DNA of 36,957 nucleotides from UMGS1601 sp900553335 (GCA_937920725.1 CALEUW010000002.1:1-36957); one strand, 5' to 3'. Shown: positions 23,295 through 31,894, numbered from the stretch's first letter. A program made the numbers and translations. Notes: generated by a model from the sequence alone, not told the origin.

Positions 23295-25655
23295 ATGGGA
23301 AAATTTAAGGATTTTTTTGTGGGGGATCTGCCTTTATATAAAAGATTTTTATTGGGGATAATTAACTATTTAAATAATAACCTTTTGTTTTTGGGATTTG
23401 TTTTTTTATGTGTGCTTGATTCAACGCTTCTTAGAATGATGACTCTGCATGACTATTTTTATATTAAGCCATTTTTAGCGGATGTTGCCGTAATAATGAT
23501 TGTAGGGCTGATAGGCTATTTTATACGTCCGTCAAGAAGATTTGTGTATTATATTGTGTTGATTTCAGCGTTATCACTTTTAAATTTCGGAAACAGCGTT
23601 TATTATACAAACTTCAAGTCTTTTGTTTCTGCATCGCAAATCGCAACTGCAGCTCAGCTCAGCGGAGTTATGGATGCTGTAACACACAATATAATGGAGT
23701 TTAAGGATATTCTTTTCTTTTTGCCTGTGGTCCTGTATATAATTTTGTATATATTTATAAGAAAGAAAAAAAAGCTGACTTTATCTAATGAATACAGCAA
23801 AAAAAATGCTCATAAAACAGCGTTAGTAACATTTATTGCTTCGATTGTAGTTTTTGGAGTGTTTTTCACACAGGTTACGGCTACTGATTTGTCACGTCTT
23901 GTCAAGAACTGGAACAGAGTATCTGTAGTTACGGAGTTCGGAGAGTATACTTATACTGTTTCTGATGTAGTTTCAACAATTAAGCATTCACTTAATACTG
24001 TATTCGGAGTTGAAAAAAGCAAGGAAACGTTTAACAGCTTCTACGATAGCAGCAGCGAAACAGAGAAGCCGGAACAAACGGCAAAAAAAGACAAATACAA
24101 GAACATTTTTGAGGGGAAGAATATTCTTGTAATACACGCTGAAAGTATTCAGCAATTTGCAATGGAAACCTCATTTAACGGTGTGGAGGTTACTCCAAAT
24201 TTGAATAAGCTGGCAAAGGAGGGGCTTTATTTCAGTAATTTCTATGCTCAGGAGAGTATAGGAACAAGCTCTGACAGCGAATTTACTTTCTCGTCCTCGC
24301 TGCTGCCGGCATCGAACGGAACTGTTGCTGTAAGCTATCCTGACAGATATTATGTAACAACGCAAAAGCTGTTAAAGGAAAAGGGATATTATACTTTCAG
24401 CATGCACGCAAACAATGGTTCTTTCTGGAACAGGATAGAGCTTCACAAATCGCTTGGATACGATAAATTCTTTAATTATACAAATGATTATGATATCGAC
24501 TTGGATGATCCTGAACAGATAGTCGGAATGGGACTTAACGATAAGGACTTTTTCTCTCAGTCGGTTGAAAAGATAAAAACGATTGCAAGTGAAAACGAAA
24601 ATTGGATGGGAACATTAATAATGCTATCCAATCACACTCCTTTTAGCGGTGCTGCAGCTGTCAGCGGATATGAGGTTGACTTTAAGTATAAAGAGTACAA
24701 TGCACAAACAGGGAAGTATGAAGAAAAGTCTGCGCCGTTTTTAGAGGGAACAAAGCTCGGAAATTACTTTAAGAGCGTTAATTATGCGGATCAGGCATTA
24801 GGAGAGCTGATTGAAGAGCTTGATAGCGAGGGACTTTTGGATAATACCGTGCTTGTTATTTATGGCGATCATGATGCAAAGGTTAAAGAGTCGGAATATG
24901 AATACTATCTCAATTATGATCCATATACGGATACTGTAAGAGAAGAAGGCGATGAGGGATATGTTCCGGTTAATGAGTATTGCTATAATTTAAACAGAAA
25001 AGTTCCGTTTATCATATGGACAAAGGATCATAAGGAATATACTCCGAAGGAGATTACTACGATTGGCGGAATGTATGACTGTCTTCCAACTCTTGGTAAT
25101 ATGTTTGGCTACGAGAGCAAGTACGCTTTAGGTCACGATCTTTTCGGAGAAGGAGCATCTAATAATACGGTAATTTTGCCGAGTGCTAACTTTATTACAG
25201 ATAAGGTTTATTATTCATCAGCAGATAATGAGTATTTTGATCTTACAGATTACGAAAATGTAATGGTAAAAGTGCCTGCGAATATGCAGACGGATTATTC
25301 CGATGGACTGCCTAAATATATTCCGCCTGTGCCTGAGGAGTCGAGCGATGCAGATATAAATTCGGATGACGATGATGCTGAAGGCAAAGCAACAGAAAAA
25401 GTGTATACCATCAGAGATACTTATTCGGGATCTGAATTAGCGAAGCGATATAACGATGGAGTTGTCGATCAGGAATATATAAATGAGCGTATTGCTTATA
25501 CAGATCAGAGAATGTCTGTATCCGACGCTATAGTATTCCACGATATGATAAGAGTAAATATTGAGGGAGAATCAGATACTTCTGATGCTCTGGAAAGTAC
25601 AGATTCTTCCGAATTACAGTCCGAATCTGCTTTGACTAGCGAAAAAGCTTCATAA
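23295..25655 (+). CDS. Lipoteichoic acid synthase-like phosphoglycerol transferase
   Basis: A membrane enzyme of the LtaS/sulfatase family, which moves glycerol-phosphate from phosphatidylglycerol to the growing polymer outside the cell. Five transmembrane helices occupy roughly residues 25-210. The outer sulfatase-fold domain follows (~275-620). Its metal/catalytic motifs are HAESIQQF, IGTSSDSEF, SNHTPF and YGDHDA. LtaS of S. aureus has GKTSD with a catalytic Thr; here the order is G-T324-S325-S-D, so the nucleophile is Thr324 or Ser325. A ~120-residue acidic Ser/Asp-rich C-terminal tail is extra. At 786 residues it is longer than the ~650 of LtaS. AAGGAGG precedes the ATG. It may be LtaS or a related glycerol-phosphate transferase. 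Confidence 0.88.
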   Translation: MGKFKDFFVGDLPLYKRFLLGIINYLNNNLLFLGFVFLCVLDSTLLRMMTLHDYFYIKPFLADVAVIMIVGLIGYFIRPSRRFVYYIVLISALSLLNFGNSVYYTNFKSFVSASQIATAAQLSGVMDAVTHNIMEFKDILFFLPVVLYIILYIFIRKKKKLTLSNEYSKKNAHKTALVTFIASIVVFGVFFTQVTATDLSRLVKNWNRVSVVTEFGEYTYTVSDVVSTIKHSLNTVFGVEKSKETFNSFYDSSSETEKPEQTAKKDKYKNIFEGKNILVIHAESIQQFAMETSFNGVEVTPNLNKLAKEGLYFSNFYAQESIGTSSDSEFTFSSSLLPASNGTVAVSYPDRYYVTTQKLLKEKGYYTFSMHANNGSFWNRIELHKSLGYDKFFNYTNDYDIDLDDPEQIVGMGLNDKDFFSQSVEKIKTIASENENWMGTLIMLSNHTPFSGAAAVSGYEVDFKYKEYNAQTGKYEEKSAPFLEGTKLGNYFKSVNYADQALGELIEELDSEGLLDNTVLVIYGDHDAKVKESEYEYYLNYDPYTDTVREEGDEGYVPVNEYCYNLNRKVPFIIWTKDHKEYTPKEITTIGGMYDCLPTLGNMFGYESKYALGHDLFGEGASNNTVILPSANFITDKVYYSSADNEYFDLTDYENVMVKVPANMQTDYSDGLPKYIPPVPEESSDADINSDDDDAEGKATEKVYTIRDTYSGSELAKRYNDGVVDQEYINERIAYTDQRMSVSDAIVFHDMIRVNIEGESDTSDALESTDSSELQSESALTSEKAS

Positions 25656-25658
25656 ATG

Positions 25659-25702
25659 AAAACCCGTGTAATGCTTTAAAGCACTACACGGGTTTTTTAT
25701 AC
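25659..25702 (+). terminator. Terminator of the LTA synthase-like gene
   Basis: AAAACCCGTGTA (25659-25670) pairs with TACACGGGTTTT (25685-25696). The intervening GCTTTAAAGC is self-complementary and lengthens the stem. TTTTTTAT follows. Confidence 0.85.
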
Positions 25703-25736
25703 AAATAAAAAAATACAGCCGGTAAAAACCGACTGT
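25703..25736 (-). terminator. rpmB terminator
   Basis: Minus strand: ACAGTCGGT, loop TTTT, ACCGGCTGT (arms 25715-25723 and 25728-25736), then ATTTTTTTATT. It lies tail-to-tail with the terminator of the converging gene. Confidence 0.85.
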
Positions 25737-25754
25737 AAAATAAGCTTAAAATGA

Positions 25755-25940
25755 TTACGCTCTTTCAACTTTACCGGAACGTATACATCTTGAACAAGCG
25801 TAAATATGACAAGGAGTGCCGTTAACGATAGCCTTAACCCTCTTAACATTTGGCTTCCAAGTTCTGTTTGTTCTTCTGTGAGAGTGTGATAACTTAATAC
25901 CGAAAGTAACACCCTTTCCGCAAATACTGCATTTTGCCAT
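25755..25940 (-). CDS. rpmB: 50S ribosomal protein L28
   Basis: A 61-residue protein of the large ribosomal subunit. It starts MAKCSICGKGVTFGIKLSHS and has the RTWKPNVKRVKA segment. It is the zinc-binding form: Cys4-x2-Cys7 and Cys49-x2-Cys52 are all present. AAAGGAGG lies 9 bases upstream of the start. It is a single gene with its own promoter and terminator, as in many Clostridia. Confidence 0.96.
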   Translation of the reverse strand: MAKCSICGKGVTFGIKLSHSHRRTNRTWKPNVKRVKAIVNGTPCHIYACSRCIRSGKVERA

Positions 25941-25980
25941 AATGCCGCACCTCCTTTTAAAGTTTCATAGCAACTATGTT

Positions 25981-26009
25981 ATTTTATCAGATTTTACTGA
26001 TAAAAGCAA
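25981..26009 (-). promoter_or_regulatory. rpmB promoter with an internal palindrome
   Basis: Minus strand: TTGCTT (26004-26009), 17-bp spacer, TAAAAT (25981-25986). A perfect 9-bp inverted repeat, TTTTATCAG-N6-CTGATAAAA (25982-26005), fills the space from -35 to -10. Such placement is typical of a repressor operator. The 239-bp gap to the next gene holds no ORF. Confidence 0.6.
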
Positions 26010-26085
26010 GCACTTTTTTTAATATTTAAAATTTGTTCACAATTTCACTTTATACTATAGCGATAAATTAAAATAGCTTTTTTGC

Positions 26086-26114
26086 TTGTAATTTTTACCT
26101 AAGTATGGTACAAT
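26086..26114 (+). promoter_or_regulatory. Promoter of the M50 protease-scpAB gene cluster
   Basis: TTGTAA (26086-26091), 17-bp spacer, TACAAT (26109-26114), about 65 bp before the first gene of the cluster. Confidence 0.65.
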
Positions 26115-26179
26115 ATCTTTGTGTATATTTTGATTGTGTTTAAATGTAGTTTTTATTTAACGGAGGATAAGATACGATT

Positions 26180-26830
26180 ATGACAGTAGAGAATGTTTTA
26201 AAATACGGGGTACGAATTCTTATTATATTTATGGTTTTGCCTATTCATGAATATGCACACGCATTTGCAGCAAGAAAGCTTGGGGACAGAACTGCTGAAA
26301 ATATGGGAAGGCTATCTCTTAATCCTATTTCGCACATTGATCCGATCGGAGCGATCTGCCTTGTACTTACGGGGTTCGGCTGGGCAAAGCCTGTTCCTGT
26401 AAATCCTAACAGATTTAAACATATTAGATCAGGCAGTATCATAACGGCACTTGCAGGTCCGCTGTCTAATATAATTGTCGGATATATAGGACTCGTATTG
26501 TATAAATTTGTAGTGTTTATTTTTATGGCAGAGATGACTCAAACGATATATTATGTTGAGATTATTTTAAGCTATTTCGTAGTAGTCAATTTATCCCTTG
26601 CAATATTTAATCTATTGCCGATTCCGCCGCTTGACGGATCGAGAGTTTTAACAACATTTTTGCCGCTTAAATATCAGTGGAAGATACAGGATTATCAAAT
26701 GTATATAAGCTTAGCCTTTTTAGTTATCATTTTTTCAGGAATTCTTGATTATCCTCTTAATTTTTTGGTGAATCTTTTGTTTAGCGTAATAGACTTTTTA
26801 TCCGGCTGGGTTGATATTATTTTCATGTAA
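26180..26830 (+). CDS. Site-2 protease family (M50) membrane metalloprotease
   Basis: A 216-residue integral membrane zinc protease that cuts inside membranes. The zinc motif HExxH is H23-E-Y-A-H27 in the first helix. The third ligand is Asp152 in LLPIPPLDGSRVL. NPISHIDPIG and GPLSNI are typical of the short bacterial group (YwhC-like). About five to six transmembrane helices are visible. It leads the scpA-scpB cluster, an order common in Clostridia; scpA follows 17 bases later. The ribosome site GGAGG is 13 bases from the ATG, longer than ideal. The substrate is unknown. Confidence 0.9.
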   Translation: MTVENVLKYGVRILIIFMVLPIHEYAHAFAARKLGDRTAENMGRLSLNPISHIDPIGAICLVLTGFGWAKPVPVNPNRFKHIRSGSIITALAGPLSNIIVGYIGLVLYKFVVFIFMAEMTQTIYYVEIILSYFVVVNLSLAIFNLLPIPPLDGSRVLTTFLPLKYQWKIQDYQMYISLAFLVIIFSGILDYPLNFLVNLLFSVIDFLSGWVDIIFM

Positions 26831-26847
26831 TTTCGGAAGGATTTTTT

Positions 26848-27573
26848 ATGGGCGTAATTTCTTTTAAGCTCGAAGCGTTTGAAGGTCCTCTTGACCTTTT
26901 GCTTCATCTTATACAAAAGCATAAACTTAATATTGAAGATATAGAAATCTCTCTTCTTTTAGAGCAATATTTAGATTATATCGACGGACTTAAGGAGCAG
27001 GATTTTGAGTCCGCAGGAGAGTTTTTGGAAATGGCAGCAAGGCTTATTTATATAAAAACAGTATCACTGCTTCCAAAACCTAACGAAGCTCAGGAACTGA
27101 AAAAGGAGCTTGAGGGAAGGCTTATCGAGTATTCGCTGTGTAAGCAAGCGGCGAAGCTTTTGCAGGCTAAATGTGCTTACGGCGAGATTTTTGTAAGAGA
27201 ACCGATAAAGCTTCCTGTTGATAAAACTTACAAGCGTGTTCATGATAAGGAACTGCTGTTAGATACTTATATTTCTCTTGAAATTCGCAAGGATGAAAAC
27301 AGTCAGAATAACACAGCAGTATTTAAGCCTATTGTTTCAAAGAAAATAGTGTCGGTAACATCAAAGATAATTTATGTTTTAAAGAAGCTTTATACGTCGG
27401 GAGAGTGTAAAATGAATTCTATCTTTGATTCAATGACGAACAAGAGCGAGCGTATAGCTACATTTTTGGCTATTTTGGAACTGACAAAGACTGGAAGAAT
27501 ATGGCTCAACGATGATAACACCGAGATAACCTTCAACAGAGAAAAAAATAAGTCAGTCAAAGGAGAAGTATAA
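26848..27573 (+). CDS. scpA: Segregation and condensation protein A
   Basis: The kleisin subunit of the bacterial SMC condensin complex, which compacts and segregates the chromosome. The N-terminal FEGPLDLLLHLIQKHKLNIEDIEI signature is unmistakable, and the C-terminal winged-helix region that contacts SMC is present (FLAILELTKTGRIWL). It has 241 residues, normal length. scpB begins 1 base after its stop, so the two are coupled. The Shine-Dalgarno of scpB (AAAGGAG) lies within the scpA end. Confidence 0.95.
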   Translation: MGVISFKLEAFEGPLDLLLHLIQKHKLNIEDIEISLLLEQYLDYIDGLKEQDFESAGEFLEMAARLIYIKTVSLLPKPNEAQELKKELEGRLIEYSLCKQAAKLLQAKCAYGEIFVREPIKLPVDKTYKRVHDKELLLDTYISLEIRKDENSQNNTAVFKPIVSKKIVSVTSKIIYVLKKLYTSGECKMNSIFDSMTNKSERIATFLAILELTKTGRIWLNDDNTEITFNREKNKSVKGEV

Positions 27574-27574
27574 A

Positions 27575-28150
27575 ATGCTTACGGACGAAAAAATTTCAGT
27601 TATCGAAGCGATTTTATTTGCAAGCGGAGATCCTGTTTCTAAACAAACGCTTTGTGAAATTATTGATGTGGACGAAGAGAACCTGGACAAGCTTGTTATT
27701 TTGCTTCGTGAACGTTATTTAAATATTTCAAGCGCACTTGAGATATTAGAACTGAGTGACAGCTACCAGTTTGCTGCAAGAAGAGAGTATGCTCCGTATA
27801 TAAAAACAGCTCTTGAAGAAAAGAAAAACGTAACGCTGTCGCAGGCAGCATTTGAGGTTTTGACTATTATCGCCTATAATCAGCCTGTCACAAAGGGATT
27901 CATTGAGAATGTAAGGGGGGTTGATTCTTCAAGCGTTGTTAATTCGCTTGTTGAAAAAGGCCTTTTGGAAGAAGCAGGCAGAATTGATGTTCCGGGAAGA
28001 CCTGTTGCATATAAAACGACTGACGGATTTTTAAGAGCGTTTCAGATATCTTCGCTGTCGGAGCTTCCTCCGCTTCCGAATCAAGAAACGCAGGTGACGT
28101 TTGACGAGGTTTTGGAAGAATCTGAAAATTCTGAAGGCAATGAGGATTAA
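27575..28150 (+). CDS. scpB: Segregation and condensation protein B
   Basis: A winged-helix dimer that binds ScpA in the SMC complex. Family signatures are EAILFASGDPVSKQTL, LSQAAFEVLTIIAYNQPVTK, VRGVDSSSVVNSLVEKGLLEEAGR and DVPGRPVAYKTTDGFLRAF. It has 191 residues, with an acidic tail. It is co-transcribed with scpA. A palindromic repeat element (28186-28236) lies between it and the next gene. Confidence 0.95.
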   Translation: MLTDEKISVIEAILFASGDPVSKQTLCEIIDVDEENLDKLVILLRERYLNISSALEILELSDSYQFAARREYAPYIKTALEEKKNVTLSQAAFEVLTIIAYNQPVTKGFIENVRGVDSSSVVNSLVEKGLLEEAGRIDVPGRPVAYKTTDGFLRAFQISSLSELPPLPNQETQVTFDEVLEESENSEGNED

Positions 28151-28185
28151 AAGACGATTAAAAACCAAAGATAGCAATATAATCA

Positions 28186-28236
28186 AATTAAGATGTCCAC
28201 CTTCTCTATAAGCGGTGGGTTCCACTTAATTTTCAG
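28186..28236. repeat. Dispersed palindromic element, copy 2
   Basis: Same design as copy 1 (23110-23160): AATTAAGATG, inner stem CCACC/GGTGG around CTCTATAAGC, then GGTTCCACTTAATTTTCAG. Differences in the inner stem (CCTGCC/GGCGGG in copy 1) preserve pairing, which suggests that the fold is kept. It sits in the scpB-DUF2953 spacer inside a probable operon. Confidence 0.65.
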
Positions 28237-28290
28237 GGGGGACACAATCCCTGCTGAGAACGTTGAATTATGTTCTGACAAAAGGAGATG

Positions 28291-29187
28291 ATGGCAATTA
28301 TAGCGCTTTATATAACACTTGGGATTATAGCTGTCATTTATATTCTTTTGAGGTTTTCGGTTCGTATCACATATTCGTTTGATTCTACAGCTGATGTTAA
28401 AGCCTATCTTAAAATCAAATATTTCTTTTTTACGCTTTATGAAAATCCTGAGAGTGAAAAGAGAAAAATAAAAAAAGCAAAGAAGCTTAAGAGAAAAGAA
28501 GAAAAGCTTAAAAATAAAAAAAACAGTAAGCCGTCTAAAAAACTAAAAACAAAAAAAACGGATATAATTGACGAGATAAACAGTTTAAGTGAAGAAGAAA
28601 CCGAAGAAAGAATAAAAGAACTTGAAAAAGAAATCGCTGAGCAAAAAGAGATATATGAATCTTTGGAAGAAAACAAAAAGTACACAGATAAGAATAAAAG
28701 CAAAGAAAAAAAATCAAAACTCAGAGAAATAAAAAAGAAAAAATCAAAAAAAGAGAGCAAACTAAGCGCAATAAAAGAAAAGTGGAACATGATAAAACCA
28801 TATGCTCCTCTTACATGGAAAACTCTTAGAAAGCTGCTTCGGAAAATACGGTTTTATGATACTGAAATTGATATTTTACTAGGTAATGAAGATCCGTATA
28901 AAGCTGCTGTGAATTACGGTTATGCAAATATAGCTTTTTACCAATCACTCGCTTTTTTGTGTATGATTTTTTCTGTAAAAATAAAAAATTGTGATTTAAA
29001 TACCGAATTTATCGAAAAGAGATTTGAGGCGAAAATAAGCGGAAACGTTTATATAAGAATAAGTACGATTTTGGCGATTTTAATACGCTACGTCGTGAAA
29101 ATTCTTAAGATTTATATATCCGAAAAAAATAAAAATTCTGATAAACACAAAAAACAAGACAAGGAGTTGTTAAAAAATGAGCAGTGA
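28291..29187 (+). CDS. DUF2953 domain-containing protein
   Basis: A 298-residue protein with an N-terminal transmembrane segment (~3-20), a strikingly Lys/Glu-rich middle (~50-165, probably a charged coiled coil) and a C-terminal DUF2953 region (YDTEIDILLGNEDPYKAAVNYGYANIAFYQ). Its place just before ytfJ/gerW is conserved: B. subtilis has ytfI, a DUF2953 protein, before ytfJ. The function is unknown; a sporulation role is inferred from the neighbour. Two ATGs stand in tandem at 28288 and 28291. AAAGGAG ends at 28287, so the second is slightly better spaced. It overlaps ytfJ by 11 bases. Confidence 0.82.
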   Translation: MAIIALYITLGIIAVIYILLRFSVRITYSFDSTADVKAYLKIKYFFFTLYENPESEKRKIKKAKKLKRKEEKLKNKKNSKPSKKLKTKKTDIIDEINSLSEEETEERIKELEKEIAEQKEIYESLEENKKYTDKNKSKEKKSKLREIKKKKSKKESKLSAIKEKWNMIKPYAPLTWKTLRKLLRKIRFYDTEIDILLGNEDPYKAAVNYGYANIAFYQSLAFLCMIFSVKIKNCDLNTEFIEKRFEAKISGNVYIRISTILAILIRYVVKILKIYISEKNKNSDKHKKQDKELLKNEQ

Positions 29188-29551
29188 GAAAAAGCTTGAA
29201 AATTTGGTTGACGTTGCAATGCAAAAGCTTCGCAGTATTGCGGATGGAGAAACAGTTGTAGGAAAGCCGATAGTTGCTGGAGATACTACAATTATCCCTA
29301 TTTCGTCAATAAAGGTAGGTTTTGCAACGGGCGGTTCTGACTTGCCGACCAAAAATCCAAAAGATCAGTTCGGAGGAGGAACAGGAGGCGGAGTGAAAAT
29401 TGATCCGATTGCATTTATCACAATTACAAACGGAGAAGTAAAGCTTTTGCAGATGACCGTAAATCAAAGCGGGTCAAATGCAATTATTAATATGGTTCCT
29501 GATATTGTAGATAAGATTACAGGAGCAATCAATAAAAAAGGCGAAAATTAA
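29177..29551 (+). CDS. ytfJ: GerW-family sporulation protein YtfJ
   Basis: A 124-residue spore protein. The family pattern is complete: ENLVDVAMQKLRSIADGETVVGKPI, TTIIPISSIKVGFATGGSD, the glycine-rich FGGGTGGGVKIDPIAFI and the C-terminal INMVPDIVDKI helix. In Bacillus, YtfJ (GerW) is made in the developing forespore and is needed for L-alanine-triggered germination. It is the best evidence in this window that the organism can form spores. It overlaps the DUF2953 gene and is likely translated with it. Confidence 0.93.
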   Translation: MSSEKKLENLVDVAMQKLRSIADGETVVGKPIVAGDTTIIPISSIKVGFATGGSDLPTKNPKDQFGGGTGGGVKIDPIAFITITNGEVKLLQMTVNQSGSNAIINMVPDIVDKITGAINKKGEN

Positions 29552-29608
29552 CAGCTTATATTCATAAGTCTTAAGTGCATATTATTCTTAGAAAAGGATG
29601 TGTGCGCA

Positions 29609-30742
29609 ATGAAATTTAGATACAAATTTTTGTCTGTTTTGGTACTTTTGATGCTGGCTTGTTCCTGCAGCTTTTGTATAAACGCAGGAGCTGTAGGTGT
29701 TTCGGCAAAATCAGCTATAGTTATTGATGCTGATACCGGAGAGATAATATACGGCAAAAATGAAAGTGAAAAGCTCCCGATGGCGTCAACTACAAAAATT
29801 ATGTCAACCTTGATAGTTTTAGAGCAAGGCGATCTTGACGAGGAATTTGTTGTAGACGCTGACGCTATTAAGGTTGAAGGCTCGTCTATGGGACTTAAAG
29901 AAGGATATAAGGTGACGCTTAAGAAGCTTTGCTATGGTATGATGCTTCCAAGCGGAAATGACGCCGCAAACGCTGCCGCAGTAAGAGTTTCGGGAAGTGT
30001 TGATAAATTTGTGGATCTGATGAATGAACGTGCGGAGGAAATCGGTCTTAAAAACACCCGCTTTGTAACCCCATCCGGGCTTGACGATTATACAGACGAT
30101 CATTATTCAACAGCCTATGACATGGCAGTTCTGATGAAAACAGCCCTTAAAAACGAAACGTTCCGAGAGATTATCGGTACACAAAAGACAACTGTAGATT
30201 TTGGAAACGGGAAAACAAATTATCTTGTGAACTCAAATAAACTGTGGTCATACTGCGATGGAATAATCGGAGGCAAAACCGGATTTACTGATAAGGCAAA
30301 ACGATGCCTTGTATCAGCCTGTGAGCGTGATGACACAACGCTTATATGCGTAACTCTTAACGCACCGGATGACTGGAATGATCAGACAACGCTTTATAAT
30401 CAATGCTTTTTAAAATACAAGTCGGTAAGTCTTATGCCGTCGGCAGATACTTTTAAGCTTCCTGTTGTCGGAGGAAGCGTGTCGTTTGTCGAAGCAGAAT
30501 GCAAAAATGTTAAAAAAGGAGTACTTGGCGGAGATATATCGTCTGTATCTCAAAATATTGTTATTTTACCTTTTTACTATGCACCGGTCAAAGACGGTGA
30601 TGTGCTGGGTGAAGTAAGGTTTCAAAAAAACGGAGAAGTTATTGCTGTTTCACCGATAACGGCTGTATCAGATGTAACTAAAAGTAATGAAACGCTTGGA
30701 TTCCTAGACAGAATAGAATTGTTTTTTAAAAATTTATTTTGA
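29609..30742 (+). CDS. D-alanyl-D-alanine carboxypeptidase (penicillin-binding protein 5/DacF type)
   Basis: A serine peptidase that trims the last D-Ala from peptidoglycan stem peptides outside the membrane. All three active-site motifs are present: S60-T-T-K63, S115-G-N117 and K223-T-G225. Residues 1-28 are a signal peptide; LACSC could suggest a lipobox but the -3 residue is Met, so standard cleavage near AGA is more likely. The C-terminal DRIELFFKNLF is an amphipathic membrane anchor. It has 377 residues. Its place after ytfJ suggests the sporulation-linked DacF. The start at 29609 is used; a GTG three codons earlier overlaps the ribosome site. Confidence 0.92.
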   Translation: MKFRYKFLSVLVLLMLACSCSFCINAGAVGVSAKSAIVIDADTGEIIYGKNESEKLPMASTTKIMSTLIVLEQGDLDEEFVVDADAIKVEGSSMGLKEGYKVTLKKLCYGMMLPSGNDAANAAAVRVSGSVDKFVDLMNERAEEIGLKNTRFVTPSGLDDYTDDHYSTAYDMAVLMKTALKNETFREIIGTQKTTVDFGNGKTNYLVNSNKLWSYCDGIIGGKTGFTDKAKRCLVSACERDDTTLICVTLNAPDDWNDQTTLYNQCFLKYKSVSLMPSADTFKLPVVGGSVSFVEAECKNVKKGVLGGDISSVSQNIVILPFYYAPVKDGDVLGEVRFQKNGEVIAVSPITAVSDVTKSNETLGFLDRIELFFKNLF

Positions 30743-30757
30743 CGGTTTTTCCGTCAA
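30739..30757 (+). other. Hairpin at the carboxypeptidase-rluB junction
   Basis: TTGACGG (30739-30745) pairs with CCGTCAA (30751-30757) around TTTTT, overlapping the stop codon. No T-run follows, so it is not a terminator. It may protect or process the mRNA between the two genes. Confidence 0.4.
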
Positions 30758-30772
30758 TACATAGGAGTATTT

Positions 30773-31504
30773 ATGGAACAACAAAGAATTCAAAAAATTA
30801 TAGCCCAATCGGGTTTTTGTTCAAGGCGAAAAGCTGAGGAGCTTATTTCAATGGGGCGTGTAAAGATAAACGGAAGACCGTGCAAGCTTGGCGATAAAGC
30901 GGATTATAAGTCGATTATAAGTATTGACGGTGAAAAGCTTTCTGTAACTGTTAAGCGGGAGCTTTATTATATAATGCTCCACAAGCCGAGAGGTTATGTA
31001 ACTACGATGAATGACGAGTTTGACCGAAAAAATGTGTCTGAGCTTGTGTGCGATGTACCAGAGCGTGTTTATCCTGTCGGAAGACTTGATAAAAATTCAG
31101 AAGGATTGCTTTTGTTTACAAACGATGGTAAATTTGCAAACGATATCATGCACCCATCTAGGCACGTTACAAAGACATATCGTGTAACTGTAAGACCACC
31201 TGTAACGGACGAGCAGCTTGTGAAAATGAGCGAGGGAGTTTTGATTGACGGAAGAAAAACGCTTCCTTGCATTATAAATGTTTTGACAAACGAAAGCACA
31301 AGAGTAGTTCTGCAAATGGTGATCAAAGAGGGCAGAAACCGGCAGATAAGAAAAATGTGCGAAGCAGTAGGGCTTGAGGTCGCAAGACTTAAAAGAACAG
31401 CGATAGGTCCTGTAAAGCTTGGAATGCTGAAGCCGGGTGAGTACCGAGAGCTTACAAGTGAGGAGCTGAGATCGCTCAGAACGGCAATTTCTAAATCAAA
31501 GTAG
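30773..31504 (+). CDS. rluB: 23S rRNA pseudouridine synthase, RluB/RsuA family
   Basis: Converts a uridine in rRNA to pseudouridine. The N-terminal S4 RNA-binding domain is RIQKIIAQSGFCSRRKAEELI. The catalytic core has the motif GRLDKNSEGLLLFTND with nucleophile Asp106. The family segments HKPRGYVTT and EGRNRQIRKMCEA are present. It has 243 residues. It ends the ytfJ-dacF-rluB stretch as in other Clostridia. The exact target uridine is inferred from family only. Confidence 0.93.
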   Translation: MEQQRIQKIIAQSGFCSRRKAEELISMGRVKINGRPCKLGDKADYKSIISIDGEKLSVTVKRELYYIMLHKPRGYVTTMNDEFDRKNVSELVCDVPERVYPVGRLDKNSEGLLLFTNDGKFANDIMHPSRHVTKTYRVTVRPPVTDEQLVKMSEGVLIDGRKTLPCIINVLTNESTRVVLQMVIKEGRNRQIRKMCEAVGLEVARLKRTAIGPVKLGMLKPGEYRELTSEELRSLRTAISKSK

Positions 31505-31514
31505 GGGAGATTTT

Positions 31515-31883
31515 ATGCTGGAGATAAAGAATACGTTTGATGTGGAAAAGTATCAGGAGGAAATTGAAAGGTTAAAGCTCGATCCGAATTTTACTTTGGT
31601 TGTTGAATCTTTTGACAAAGAAAGAGTAAATGGCTATGGTTTTTATCATATTGAAAATGATAGAATAGTTATCGACTACATAGATGACAGCGGAGATATA
31701 CTGCTGTTTGACGGTATTGCGAGATCAATTCTTTTTAAAGCGCTGTTAAGCGGAATAAACAAAGCAGAATTTTCTGATTTACAGATTGATAAGTTTTTAA
31801 GACTCGGATTTGTGCAAAGTAATTATAAATTGATAGACTCTATAGATGATTTTCTGTCTAAATGTAAAAGTTGCGGAAAATAG
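31515..31883 (+). CDS. Conserved hypothetical protein, possibly GNAT-like
   Basis: I do not recognise this 122-residue protein with confidence. It has alternating strands and helices: LVVESFDKERVNGYGFYHIENDRIVIDYIDDS, a helix ARSILFKALLSGI, then LRLGFVQSNYKLI. The strand-helix-strand run and the closing RLGF are reminiscent of the second half of an N-acetyltransferase (GNAT) fold, but the acetyl-CoA loop is not clear. It ends with CKSCGK. It lies 10 bases after rluB and shares GGGGAG as ribosome site, so it is part of the same operon. Confidence 0.6.
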   Translation: MLEIKNTFDVEKYQEEIERLKLDPNFTLVVESFDKERVNGYGFYHIENDRIVIDYIDDSGDILLFDGIARSILFKALLSGINKAEFSDLQIDKFLRLGFVQSNYKLIDSIDDFLSKCKSCGK

Positions 31884-31894
31884 CGTTTAAAAAC

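Noticed and set aside
28437..28790. Minus-strand Phe/Ser-rich open frame of 117 codons
   Set aside because: It is the antisense of the Lys/Glu-rich part of the DUF2953 gene; composition artefact.
29609..29680. Lipoprotein signal in the carboxypeptidase
   Set aside because: The residues before Cys18 are Met-Leu-Ala, a poor lipobox, and the family uses standard signal peptidase cleavage.
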